Assembly (NCBI GenBank): GCA_030748495.1
Contig: JASMLX010000005.1
Span: 25,328 to 89,327, forward strand
Direction: 5' to 3'
Source of the DNA: Candidatus Poribacteria bacterium
GTDB taxonomy: Bacteria > Poribacteria > WGA-4E > UBA9662
Length of the DNA: 64,000 nt
Positions 35,580-44,157 of this stretch are shown one piece after another. Below the pieces are notes generated by a model. That model ran no database searches. It was not told the DNA's origin and saw only the letters and a program-made list of their open reading frames with translations. The translations under genes and the position numbers were made by a program. The number at the start of each line of letters is the position of its first letter. Position 1 is the stretch's first letter.

Positions 35580-36152
35580 TCAAAATAAAAGGTGAGAACT
35601 AATTGGACGTTGATAGATTACCCCGATGGCGGCCATCCGATCCAACATAGCCTGAAAAAGGCCAAACAGTGATTTGAGCCATTTCAGGTCAGTAATAATT
35701 TTCTGGCACTGGAAATGGAGTTGGTTGACATTATCTGGAAAGTGAGCAAAGCGGTGGTCGTGATCTTTAATCTGCAGATAGGTACTGGTCAGAATGTTGT
35801 TATGGATTTGTTCTTTCAATGGCTGATCGTCCAACAACTGTTGGACCTTTTGTGGGTGATTTCCCTGGATTACAAACTGGCTGTCGAACTGATAATCGCC
35901 ACTCTGGATGACCAACCCGCCCAAAGATTTCGCTAAGTAACCAAACATCAGTGGCCGATAGATCTTCAGGCGTAGGTCTGATTTGACCGAAAAGGCAGCA
36001 CGAATTCGAGTCCGTCGCCTGATCGAAATATCGCAGGCAATTTTCCATTCCCGGTAACGACAAACCACCATTCGTCTATGGCTCACTCCGATTACTTCGC
36101 CCTCCACTAATTCGGCCAGTTGTATCCACAATTGGTCTCGGTCTAAGCGCAA
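35580..36152 (-). CDS. Hypothetical protein, 190 aa
   Basis: No family recognised. No signal peptide or clear membrane segment. The N-terminal half is strand-rich (LAELVEGEVIGVSHRRMVVCRYREWKIACDI, RIRAAFSVKSDLRLKIYRPLMF). The centre has GGLVIQSGDYQFDSQFVIQGNHPQKVQQLLDD; the pattern QGNHPQKVQQLLDD.PLKEQI resembles proteins that describe ligand off-states, but I cannot name one. The C-terminal half is helical with many His and aromatic residues. It starts 4 bp past the end of the upstream hydrolase gene, so the two are likely co-translated. Confidence 0.7.
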   Translation of the reverse strand: MRLDRDQLWIQLAELVEGEVIGVSHRRMVVCRYREWKIACDISIRRRTRIRAAFSVKSDLRLKIYRPLMFGYLAKSLGGLVIQSGDYQFDSQFVIQGNHPQKVQQLLDDQPLKEQIHNNILTSTYLQIKDHDHRFAHFPDNVNQLHFQCQKIITDLKWLKSLFGLFQAMLDRMAAIGVIYQRPISSHLLF

Positions 36153-36156
36153 GCCG

Positions 36157-37431
36157 TTACTCGATGTAGCCGAGATCCCTTAATCGGCCTTCCAGGATCT
36201 GTTCCTCTTCCTCGGTGCTGTCTTGCATCGATAGGTGTTGGTAGTTAGAGCCGATGAGTAGATCCTCATAATGATTGCGATATAGCTGTGGATCGAGACA
36301 ATTCAGATCCTTCCCGTCGGCTATGCTTCTGAGGACCGAGTGCCCGGACAACTCGTCCTCACGATAAAAAACATCGCCATCAGTGACAGACCACATTCTC
36401 CTGCCGTTCGGATCTCGGGGTAACTCTTCACCATCGACGGTCATGCGAGAGGTAACACGATAATGTGGCATCTCCAGATTAGAGGCCTTTAGAAAACCGA
36501 CCCCATATAAACTATCTAGTTCGGTTAGTACCCAACGATTTTGTTGGCTAGTTTGCTCCGACGAATCCAGCCAATTTTGCCCGTAGCCGTCGTAGCCGGT
36601 TTCGATCCCGGCTAGAGAGGTTATGGTCGGAAAAAGGTCGATCATTGACACTGGCTGATCAGCCGGAAACGAAATCTGCTCCACACCAGGAATATTGGCT
36701 AGCAGAGGGACATGCGCTACATTTTGATGCAGGACATCACCGTGTGCCATCACTTCGGTATTAAACCCTTCGCCGTGGTCGCCAAAGATAAAAATTGCCC
36801 ATTGATCCAGATCCAACAGTTTTAGGATTTCGACTAATAAAAATTCCTGAATATGGGTAACGGCTGCATAGTAGTAGCGAAGGGCTTCTTCGGTTTGCCC
36901 AGCCTTGACCATTGCGCCTAAATTGGGGGCATTGCGCACACCGCTTAGGCCGTAGCCACCGTGTGTATACCAGAAATGCAGAAAAGAGAACTTGGGTTGA
37001 TCGGCAGGCGTGATTAACGATTCAATGATCTCTTCTAGAGAGCCCAAGTGTTGGCTTTTGGCTTGCGAATCCCGGGCCGTGATATAAGATTCAAAGTCAA
37101 GAAAGCGAAAAACCTCTGAACGCTCAGATCGACCGAAGGCGTGGTATCCTTCGGCTTCAAAAAGTTGAAACAGGTTCTGAACCCCGCCAAACATCTTAAG
37201 GTAAGTCTGACCATACAGACCATGCTCAAATGGATATAGCCCGGTGAACAAGGAAACATGCGAAGGCCGTGTAGCCGGAGCTGTGACAAAGAAGCGATCG
37301 GCCAGTGAAAAATCCTGTGTGAGTAGGTCAAACTTAGGAGTGTTGAAACTAGGATTGGTTCTGCCGAGTGCATCGTAGCGCCAACAATCAATTGAGATTA
37401 ATAGGAACTTTTGGATCTGTTTTGCCATCAA
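36157..37431 (-). CDS. Sulfatase-fold hydrolase with threonine nucleophile
   Basis: 424 residues of the alkaline phosphatase/sulfatase superfamily. The N-terminus FLLISIDCWRYDALG carries the first metal-binding Asp. The nucleophile position reads T54-R-P-S-H58 (PATRPSHVSLFTGLYPFEHG), where formylglycine sulfatases have Cys or Ser followed by x-P-x-R. A Thr here is the pattern of phosphoglycerol transferase-like and related phospho-transferring members. The metal site FIFGDHGEGF follows at about residue 220. Probably cytoplasmic or inner-face, as no signal peptide is seen. It heads a small operon with the 190-residue gene; the FG-GAP-like gene ends 21 bp upstream. Confidence 0.85.
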   Translation of the reverse strand: MMAKQIQKFLLISIDCWRYDALGRTNPSFNTPKFDLLTQDFSLADRFFVTAPATRPSHVSLFTGLYPFEHGLYGQTYLKMFGGVQNLFQLFEAEGYHAFGRSERSEVFRFLDFESYITARDSQAKSQHLGSLEEIIESLITPADQPKFSFLHFWYTHGGYGLSGVRNAPNLGAMVKAGQTEEALRYYYAAVTHIQEFLLVEILKLLDLDQWAIFIFGDHGEGFNTEVMAHGDVLHQNVAHVPLLANIPGVEQISFPADQPVSMIDLFPTITSLAGIETGYDGYGQNWLDSSEQTSQQNRWVLTELDSLYGVGFLKASNLEMPHYRVTSRMTVDGEELPRDPNGRRMWSVTDGDVFYREDELSGHSVLRSIADGKDLNCLDPQLYRNHYEDLLIGSNYQHLSMQDSTEEEEQILEGRLRDLGYIE

Positions 37432-37452
37432 AATATCCCGGTAGGAGTTAAT

Positions 37453-38841
37453 TTAGTCAATTAATCGTGCGTTATATTGCCGTGGCGTATGCAGGTAGCT
37501 AGAAAAGTACTGATCGTTGGTGGATTCTACCCGGTCCGCCGTATAGATGAAAATAGTATCGCGATAAGGATCGTACAGAATCACCTCCTCCCTATCATTG
37601 CCACAAACGTTAGCCGGGAAACAGTGGTACCAACCCATTTTACCACCGGAGGGTGGAGGCAAGCCTGGAAAGGTAACTACCTTTTGACCCGTTCCATCGT
37701 AAAGTGCCGCTGGACTGTAAATCAGGTCAGTACCCCGATCGTCCCAACAAATAATCTCCAGTCCGGTATTATTGGGTGACTCATCAGCTTGGAAACGGGA
37801 CAAAATCTGCCCTCGATAATCCGCAATCAGCAGGTCTGGATGGTGACCATTATAACGAATTACTAGCTGCCGTCCCTCAATATCTGCGCATAACTTGCCG
37901 TAGCGGACCTCCTGCCCATGTGGCACCACCTCGTGCCCTAGCTTCAGCAGGTGTTGACCGTTTCTATTCAGCACCTGCCCACCACCAGACATAATGGCCG
38001 CGGGTTGATCTTCCCACTGATCAATCAGTACGGCATCCAGATGCAGACCTAAATCCTTTTCCCACAGCGGTGTACCATCGTTATCCAAACCAAAATGGCC
38101 ACCATTAACCTCATCTAATTCATCACCGTCAAGATCGCCAACGGCCAGGATATAGGCCGCATGCTTGGAATAGGTGTACCAGCGACTCTCGTACTGCCAG
38201 AGGAGTTCCAACCGGTAGTTGAAGGCTAGGATATGATTACCCAGTTTGACCACGAAATCCTGAGCTTGTGAATTACCTGAAAAATTGGCCACCATTAACC
38301 GGTGGTGAACATAGTTGGATAGATGCAACTCGCCATCGATGTAGGCGTTACACTGTTCAAGAACTTCTGGCTTGGCGCGATGTTTGATTTCGCCTGTCTG
38401 CCCCTCCAGAATCAACAGTTCCATCTGCGACATATCCCACGGATCGGTGGCCGTGTTTCCGCTTAACAAATCGGTGTCAGCAAAGAGGCAGATGACTTCT
38501 GATTTCCCATCTTGGTCAATATCGTAAACCACCACTGGGCCGGGCCTACCGGGTGACGTAGTCCTCAACTTATTGCTAGTTCTTGCTTCCATCGTTTCTA
38601 GATCTTTAACTCCGAAAGACCAGAGCGGTTGGCCTGCTAGGTCGAAGGCCCCGATAAAACAAGGCTTGATGCCAGCCAGCGATTTATAAACTACAAAATC
38701 GACCTGACCATCTCCTGTCAGATCGCCAATTCGAATATCTCCACCCCAGGCTTGGGCCGCCAAACCGTCAGCGGCTGGACTGTGTGATAGGAATAGCTCC
38801 GGAATATTGATTTTTTGGTATAGAACTGCGGACTTGTTCAT
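37453..38841 (-). CDS. FG-GAP/VCBS-type beta-propeller protein
   Basis: 462 residues. Repeats of the FG-GAP/calcium-loop type are visible: IRIGDLTGDGQVDFVVY near residue 35, VVYDIDQDGKSEVICLF near 100, and AVGDLDGDELDEVNGG near 230. Each has the DxDxDG-like loop. The whole resembles the propeller of rhamnogalacturonan-lyase-type (PL11) proteins and integrin-like lectins, but the catalytic assignment cannot be made. No signal peptide is apparent from this start. It is immediately upstream of the Thr-type hydrolase gene on the same strand, suggesting joint action on a glycan. Confidence 0.75.
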   Translation of the reverse strand: MNKSAVLYQKINIPELFLSHSPAADGLAAQAWGGDIRIGDLTGDGQVDFVVYKSLAGIKPCFIGAFDLAGQPLWSFGVKDLETMEARTSNKLRTTSPGRPGPVVVYDIDQDGKSEVICLFADTDLLSGNTATDPWDMSQMELLILEGQTGEIKHRAKPEVLEQCNAYIDGELHLSNYVHHRLMVANFSGNSQAQDFVVKLGNHILAFNYRLELLWQYESRWYTYSKHAAYILAVGDLDGDELDEVNGGHFGLDNDGTPLWEKDLGLHLDAVLIDQWEDQPAAIMSGGGQVLNRNGQHLLKLGHEVVPHGQEVRYGKLCADIEGRQLVIRYNGHHPDLLIADYRGQILSRFQADESPNNTGLEIICWDDRGTDLIYSPAALYDGTGQKVVTFPGLPPPSGGKMGWYHCFPANVCGNDREEVILYDPYRDTIFIYTADRVESTNDQYFSSYLHTPRQYNARLID

Positions 38842-39325
38842 AACGCTTTTGATCGTTTTTCAGAACCCAATTACGAAATAGTGAATGTTGAATTCTTTTT
38901 TCCTAAATTCTTCACTTTTACATTCCCGTTAGGCTTATTCTATCAAGCTTGTTCTGATTGGACAAGTTCTAATTTTTTCCCTATCAATGACAAGACCTTA
39001 CTGAAGAGGGGAGAAGACCAAATTACTTCTCCTTATAACGGCAAAGATTTAATATAATGGAGCATATTAGTGGGCAAGTTTAAATTGTATTTAGTTTTGA
39101 AATAGCTTCTACTGAGTAACTATAAGATCTAATATAAAAGTTCTACATTCAACGGGTCTATGCTAATCCATAGGTTTGTCTCAAAACAGAAAGTTTGTTA
39201 CACTCTGATTCAATCTGTGCAAATTAACGATGGCACGTTGCTATCGAGTATGCCTTAAATGCGCTTTACGACTAACCAGAAAAAAGCACACGATTTCAAT
39301 CGCCACATTAGCTTCAGCGCAAGGG
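38842..39325. other. Low-GC non-coding region
   Basis: 484 bp, markedly AT-rich compared with its surroundings. The only ORF of note is a 51-codon frame from 39229 that matches nothing I know. It forms the left border of the decay zone. Confidence 0.4.
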
Positions 39326-39707
39326 CTAGGTCAGGAAAAATCCGTTAATCACGTTGTAGTGTATAAATGTAACGTTATAGATCACTAAATGAAAATGACC
39401 TAAGAATCTTTTCTTAAACTCAAATCTAGTAATACCAAAAATATCGAAGTCTTTGTATTTGTTGAGTAAAGCTCTAGTAAACGCTTTGATATACTTTTTA
39501 TAATCTGCTGCTGTTAGCTATCGAAGTTTCTCAGTATCAGAGCCATAGGTCAATGTTACAAAAATAATTTCATTTTCATCTGACTCTGCACGATCTAGTT
39601 TATTAACTATGTTTTTCAAGCCTTGTCTCGATCCTATAAGTAAAATCTGTAATTTCTTTTCCATCAGCACGAGGTCGAGCAATCGTATTAACTTTGCTGC
39701 TTTTCTT
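39326..39707 (-). pseudogene. Rolling-circle replication initiator (HUH Rep)-like remnant
   Basis: The minus strand reads NKLDRAESDENEIIFVTLTYGSD, an in-frame TAG at 39520-39518, then YKKYIKAFTRALLNKYKDF, then FGITRFEFKKRFLGHFHLVIYN and stops at 39326. FVTLTY is the motif-1 strand (UUTU type) of HUH endonucleases; HFHL at 39397-39389 is motif 2, the metal-binding HUH. Spacing between them, about 55 residues, and the FGITRFEF-x-KRGxxHFH context are as in Rep proteins of small rolling-circle replicons. The Tyr-bearing motif 3 lies beyond the stop and is not recognisable. Likely a captured plasmid or small phage gene in decay. Confidence 0.5.
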
Positions 39708-40009
39708 TTTTATTTCAATTTACGATGCGTTTCTAAATCTTGTAACATTGTACTCAATATCATCTTTTTCTCCATAATCAAAGACTCGTTGTGCCGATTT
39801 GATCTTATGACTTTGAGTTGCATTGAGTAGTATCTGTGCATTTATTCTTTGTCTCGTTTGGCTGTCTTGGCTGTCTTGTCTGTCTTGATAGAATAAAACT
39901 CATGGTAATATATTCTAAGATAATAATTGATCCTCTATTTACCACTAATTGATGCTGAATCTTCAGTCCAACAGGCTGTTAGTACAATGGTGTGTATGCA
40001 TATGAGAAC
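39708..40009. other. Low-GC spacer between the Rep remnant and the PhyH remnant
   Basis: About 300 bp, AT-rich, with several stops in every frame. It may contain the unreadable 5' part of the Rep-like gene. Confidence 0.35.
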
Positions 40010-40615
40010 CCCCGGAACGTTTGGCTGTGGTGAGTGAGATTGTTGGGCCGGATTTGTTATGTCCAAATGATCTTTATTTTTGACCGCTCGGAACCGGAAG
40101 GCCAATTGCGTGGCATTGGGATTTGTGGTCTTTCCGTGGCACTTATATGAGCAGTGTAGGTAATTCAATCGAGGAAGCGTCCATTACAAATAGTTGGTTC
40201 TGGACGATGCGAATGCTGCAAATGGCTGCCTGTAGGTGATTCAAGGAAGCTATCGTTTGGGTGTTGTGGAGTATGAGGACGCGGGAAATGATGAGTGTTT
40301 GTTGCGAAAAAAGTGACTATGACCGACGAGATGAGTAAAAAGGCTATCTTTGTGGAAATATCAAAGGGGGCATTGTTTTTTCAATGCTTATTAGATTCAA
40401 GATGCATTATTGCATGGCAGTATGCCCAATACATCCAACCGATTTCGCCGAACGTGTATTGTGCATTGTATGAAGGCGACGATTCAGTCAATAGACTGTT
40501 TTCAGCTATGTACGGACAGGACCTGAGGAAAGCAGTTTGGATTAGGATAAAGCGTTGGGACGGACATTGGGCAAAAGAAGAGACTCATATGCTAGAGATT
40601 TCGCAAGTGGATTAA
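40010..40615 (+). pseudogene. Phytanoyl-CoA dioxygenase-like (PhyH) remnant
   Basis: Pieces in different frames follow the order of a PhyH protein. They are ERLAVVSEIVGPDLLCPNDLYF, a TGA, then GTGRPIAWHWDLWSF with the iron-binding H-x-D at 40114-40122. Another frame gives LVLDDANAANGCL, a stop and SYRLGVVEYEDAGNDECLLRKK (family: VPGSH). The next gives MTDEMSKKAIFVEISKGALFFQCLL, then LLHGSMPNTSNRFRRTCIVHCMKA, with the distal His at 40413-40415. At least three frame changes and three stops are needed, so it is inactive. An open 106-codon frame at 40295-40615 is part of this wreck, not a separate gene. It directly precedes a sulfatase gene. Confidence 0.7.
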
Positions 40616-40627
40616 TTGGAGGAAAAG

Positions 40628-41962
40628 ATGAAGCCGAATATTTTGATTATGATCGCAGATGATGCGACCTACAATGATCTGACGCTTTATGGCGGGCAGA
40701 ATGTGCAAACACCCAATATTGACCACTTAGCACAACAAGGATTAGTTTTTAATCGGGCGTATCTTCCTGTGGCGATGTGCAATCCCTGTCGAACGGCATT
40801 ATATACAGGGCTTCATCCGGTGCGCAATGGTTCGTGCTGGAATCATTCGGCCGCAAGGCCGGGCACGAAGAGTATTCCGCACTATCTGGGCGATCTAGCT
40901 TATCGGGTGGGTTTGTGTGGCAAAAAGCATGTGGTGCCTGCGGAGAGTTTTCCGTTTGAAAATGTGCCGGGTATTGAACCCAGCTGCGTACATCCCGATC
41001 CTGAGTTTAATGTGGAAGGAATCCGTGAGTTTATAGGACGAAATACAGATGAGCCGTTCTGTCTTATAACAGGGTTGATTGAACCGCACGCACCGTGGAC
41101 GGTGGGTAATCCGGGGCATTTTGATAAGGATACATTAAGGTTGCCGCCTTATATGGCAGACACGCCCGAGACACGTGAAGATTATGCAATGTATCTGGCG
41201 GAGATCGAAGTGTTAGACCAGGAGATTGGCGAGATTCTTAACGTACTGGATGAAACGGAACAAGCAGATAATACGCTGGTTATTTTCACGTCTGAACAGG
41301 GTTCTCAGTTTCCTGGCTGCAAGTGGACGAATTGGAATACAGGGATTCACACAGGATTTGTTGTTCGCTGGCCGGGGCAAGTTTCACCTGGACGAACAGA
41401 TGCGATTATTCAGTATGAAGATGTTGTGCCAACATTAATCCAAGCCGCCGGTGGCGATCCTAGGGCAATGGATTTTGATGGGGTGAGTTTTTTGCCAGTG
41501 CTTCAAGATGGATCAGAAGATCACCGCGAGTATAGTTATTTTGTGCATAACAATATTCCTGAAGGTCCACCTTATCCTATTCGGTCTGTAACGGATGGCA
41601 CGTATCACTATATTCGGAATCTCGCACCAGATGCGATTTATATCGAGAAACATTTAATGGGACAGAATAAATGGCATCAGTATTGGCCGACATGGATTGT
41701 GGATTCGACGTTTAATGAACACGCGCGAATGGTTGTGAATCGATATATGCATCGCCCAGCGGAGCAGTTGTATTGCATGGACGATGATCCTTATGAAATG
41801 ACTAATCTAGCGGATGATCCAGAATACACGAAGGAGAAAAAACTCCTATCGGCGGAACTTGATCGATGGCTGAAAGCACAAGGTGATCCGGGGGCTGCGA
41901 TTGATACTGAGGAACAGTGGCAAGCGGCTAAAGAGGGGCAGCATTTTGAGCGACTGGTGTAG
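40628..41962 (+). CDS. Sulfatase, formylglycine-dependent
   Basis: 444 residues from the ATG at 40628, which has GGAGG 5 bases upstream. The opening NILIMIADDATYNDLTLYGG gives the first metal-binding aspartates. The active-site signature is C51-N-P-C-R55 in AMCNPCRTALYTGLHP, so Cys51 is the formylglycine precursor. Other conserved parts are EPHAPW, the VLDQEIGEILNVLDE helix and LVIFTSEQGSQFPGCKWTNWNTG, where SEQG replaces the more common SDHG. The C-terminus has EQLYCMDDDPYEMTNLADDPEY. No signal peptide is present, as in many cytoplasmic or alternatively exported members. Intact, although both flanking genes are decayed. Confidence 0.93.
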   Translation: MKPNILIMIADDATYNDLTLYGGQNVQTPNIDHLAQQGLVFNRAYLPVAMCNPCRTALYTGLHPVRNGSCWNHSAARPGTKSIPHYLGDLAYRVGLCGKKHVVPAESFPFENVPGIEPSCVHPDPEFNVEGIREFIGRNTDEPFCLITGLIEPHAPWTVGNPGHFDKDTLRLPPYMADTPETREDYAMYLAEIEVLDQEIGEILNVLDETEQADNTLVIFTSEQGSQFPGCKWTNWNTGIHTGFVVRWPGQVSPGRTDAIIQYEDVVPTLIQAAGGDPRAMDFDGVSFLPVLQDGSEDHREYSYFVHNNIPEGPPYPIRSVTDGTYHYIRNLAPDAIYIEKHLMGQNKWHQYWPTWIVDSTFNEHARMVVNRYMHRPAEQLYCMDDDPYEMTNLADDPEYTKEKKLLSAELDRWLKAQGDPGAAIDTEEQWQAAKEGQHFERLV

Positions 41963-42114
41963 ATTTTTAGAATCAGTAGGAGCCGTCTTATTGGTTGCGT
42001 TTGAGAGTATGTTTTGTGATGAACTCCCTAGAAGGCGTAAGTGCGGAATTCCAGACCACCGATCGAACGGTTTTGGCACAGATACTAATGGAGGAAACGA
42101 TATCATTGGAGATA

Positions 42115-43155
42115 ATTAGCAGAATATTAAGGCGTTGATCCTCAATACAGGTTACTCCCACGGATGGAGGATGATCTTCGTACTCTGTTGTAACGCGGAA
42201 ATTTCCATCGCTTGCTGAGTTCTGCTCATTGTTAGGGTGTGATTGACTAGTAGATCTAACAACAGCGATTTTTGAGCCACCTTTAACAAAAATGGAGATA
42301 AGTTTAGATTGTAGTGTCAAACCCCCATCAAGGTCAGCTCTGTAGCAATGAGATCCAGACTAACTCGAAGTGGTGTTTCTTCTCCGCACTGTCCGACAAA
42401 AGCGACCTGTCCACTCCGACTAGTTGTATCAATACACAAGCGATGCGCCTTGATCTGCCCCCAACAATCCAGTGCGGTATCGCCACCAATTCCATGAGTT
42501 GTTCTAAGGCTCTATCCTCAAATGGATTGACAACAGTATCCACACCCATTTGCCGTGCACGTTCCATTCGCTACGGAGTTCCTTCTACCGCGAACACCCT
42601 TGCTTCACGAAATTGGGCGTTGGTAATTGCGCCCAAACCGACGGGACCAATTCCTATAATGTAAGGCTGTGCTGAATGAATCCACCCCTATCTTCTCGAA
42701 CGCACTGAAGGATGCTCCTAATGCACAACAAGCTAACGAGACTCGATCGTAAGAGATATCTGCTGGAATCTTGGCAACATCCATGACGCTTTCGAGATGT
42801 GCTGTGCGATAGTGGAGTTTCCGTGTTCTGATCCACTAAAGTGGGCAAAATTATAGTTGTGCAAACAGTGTATGTAGTCACCCGCGATACAGAGCAAGCA
42901 TCTATTACAAGGGTATTGTGGCATAATCAAATCACTACCCGGTCTTTACGACCCTACCCGGTTGCGCGCCTTGACCACTTCACCCGCACCTTCATGACCT
43001 AGGAATCCGGTTTTGTGACCATGCTCAAAGGCGTAATATTCGGTACACATCGGGGAGGCATGGATCTTGACCACAGCCTAATCTCCTTTGGCCCGTGGAT
43101 CTGGAACTTCGATCAGTTCTGCCTGCCGATGACCTGGAATAATTGCTTTCTGCAT
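42115..43155 (-). pseudogene. Zinc-dependent alcohol dehydrogenase (MDR) remnant
   Basis: A full-length but broken gene of about 345 codons. From the ATG at 43155 it reads MQKAIIPGHRQAELIEVPDP, a stop, then ASPMCTEYYAFEHG with GFLGHEGAGEVV, and CNRCLLCIAGDYIHC, which carries cysteines of the structural zinc site. Then IIGIGPVGLGAITNAQF (nucleotide-binding GxGxxG) leads to FAVEGTP, a stop, MERARQMGVDTVVNPF. A frame change gives ALDCWGQIKAHRLCIDTTSR, FVGQCGEETPLRVSLDL and LLDLLVNHTLTMSRTQQAMEI. At least four stops or frameshifts interrupt it. Such genes usually sit beside sugar oxidation genes; it probably belonged to the same locus as the adjoining sulfatase and PhyH gene. Confidence 0.75.
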
Positions 43156-43180
43156 AAAAAGCCTTCATCATTACAACATG

Positions 43181-43238
43181 AAGACAATAAAAAAAGGTGA
43201 CACGCCCTCCCGGGCGTGTCACCTTTTTTTATTGTCTT
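43181..43238. terminator. Perfect 27-bp hairpin, bidirectional terminator
   Basis: Arms at 43181-43207 and 43212-43238 are exact reverse complements around a TCCC loop. The outer part is A-rich on the left and T-rich on the right, the inner part is GGTGACACGCCC, giving a U tract in both directions. It serves the minus-strand lipoprotein gene (stop at 43267) and could also stop transcription from the left. Confidence 0.85.
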
Positions 43239-43266
43239 TGCGCTAAATTGCGCTAACTAAAGCTAC

Positions 43267-43911
43267 TTATTCTTTACCTTTGGTTGTAAATTTGACAGTG
43301 CCACCTTCGAGTGCATTGCCAGCAGCATCTTTGACACCACCAACGGTAATGACGTAAGTCGTTTCATTGGCCAACGTTTTACCCGCTAGCAGGGTCAGCG
43401 TTACTTTCTTGTCTTCCCACTTAGCTTCGGTTCCAAGAACCTCGCCACCTTCCGGCTTCAACTCAGCTGTGCCTTGGCCAACGGCCTCGCTAAATTCAAG
43501 GGTGATGCCTTTTTCGTTGAGTGGTGCCGGATCGACATCTTTGGCACCGTTTTTGACATTACCGCCAGAAATCTTGGGTGCTGTTTTGTCTGCAGCTTTC
43601 AACTTATAGGCCAACGCTACAGGGCCACCAGCTGAACCGTCTTTGTTTGTCCAAGTAATACTCAAATTGGCAGCGACTGGAATAGTCCAGTTCTTCCCAC
43701 TTCCCGTAGCTCCGGCAACGGATTCGACAGGTTGATCAAAGGCCAACGCAATTGTTGCATTGGCAGCAACTTCACTGCCCGCTGGCGGTGTTGCCGTGAC
43801 GGTTTCTGCTACGGGGTCACCCTCTTCTTCATCACCACCACCGCAACCAAGGGAGAACGCGGCTATTAAAACAGCCATCATTAGCGCTAAAGCTCTCAAA
43901 GTGTTTTGCAT
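43267..43911 (-). CDS. Ig-domain lipoprotein
   Basis: 214 residues from the ATG at 43911 (AAGGAG ten bases upstream); an in-frame TTG at 43932 would include the ribosome binding site itself. The signal peptide MQNTLRALALMMAVLIAAFSLGC has a lipobox ending in LGC with a GGGDEEE spacer. Two bacterial Ig-like (Big_5/SbsA type) domains follow: VTATPPAGSEVAANATIALAFDQPVESV, and PKISGGNVKNGAKDVDPAPLNEKGITLEFSEAV...TYVITVGGVKDAAGNALEGGTVKFTTKG. The second is the more canonical. A single-gene unit ended by the 27-bp hairpin. Function probably structural or adhesive at the outer membrane. Confidence 0.88.
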   Translation of the reverse strand: MQNTLRALALMMAVLIAAFSLGCGGGDEEEGDPVAETVTATPPAGSEVAANATIALAFDQPVESVAGATGSGKNWTIPVAANLSITWTNKDGSAGGPVALAYKLKAADKTAPKISGGNVKNGAKDVDPAPLNEKGITLEFSEAVGQGTAELKPEGGEVLGTEAKWEDKKVTLTLLAGKTLANETTYVITVGGVKDAAGNALEGGTVKFTTKGKE

Positions 43912-44157
43912 CTTTTTGCTACTCCTTAACAAAATACAAATAGTTTTAATCGAAGCGAAATCGTTAGGTTAATATGTCTGTTCTCAAGCTGGAATTGCCC
44001 GGTGGACCATGCCCTTGAGAACTCTGAATTGCCTTATTGTAAAGCACCATAAGAATTTCGTTGCATAGTCTAACAAAGTTAGTTAGCTTTGTAAAGGTAA
44101 AACTTCAATTTTTTTTTAGAAAATATCTTTTCGCCCAGGGCACATCAAAATTAAGAC

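Noticed and set aside
39609..39830. Plus-strand 73-codon ORF rich in Phe, Asn and Ser
   Set aside because: Antisense to the Rep-like remnant, with no ribosome binding site or motif.
40295..40615. Open 106-codon frame directly before the sulfatase
   Set aside because: Its first third is a piece of the PhyH remnant and the rest is out of frame with the family sequence in the neighbouring frame; not a real gene.
42314..42664. Plus-strand 116-codon ORF
   Set aside because: Antisense shadow of the decayed alcohol dehydrogenase, which explains the sequence better on the minus strand.
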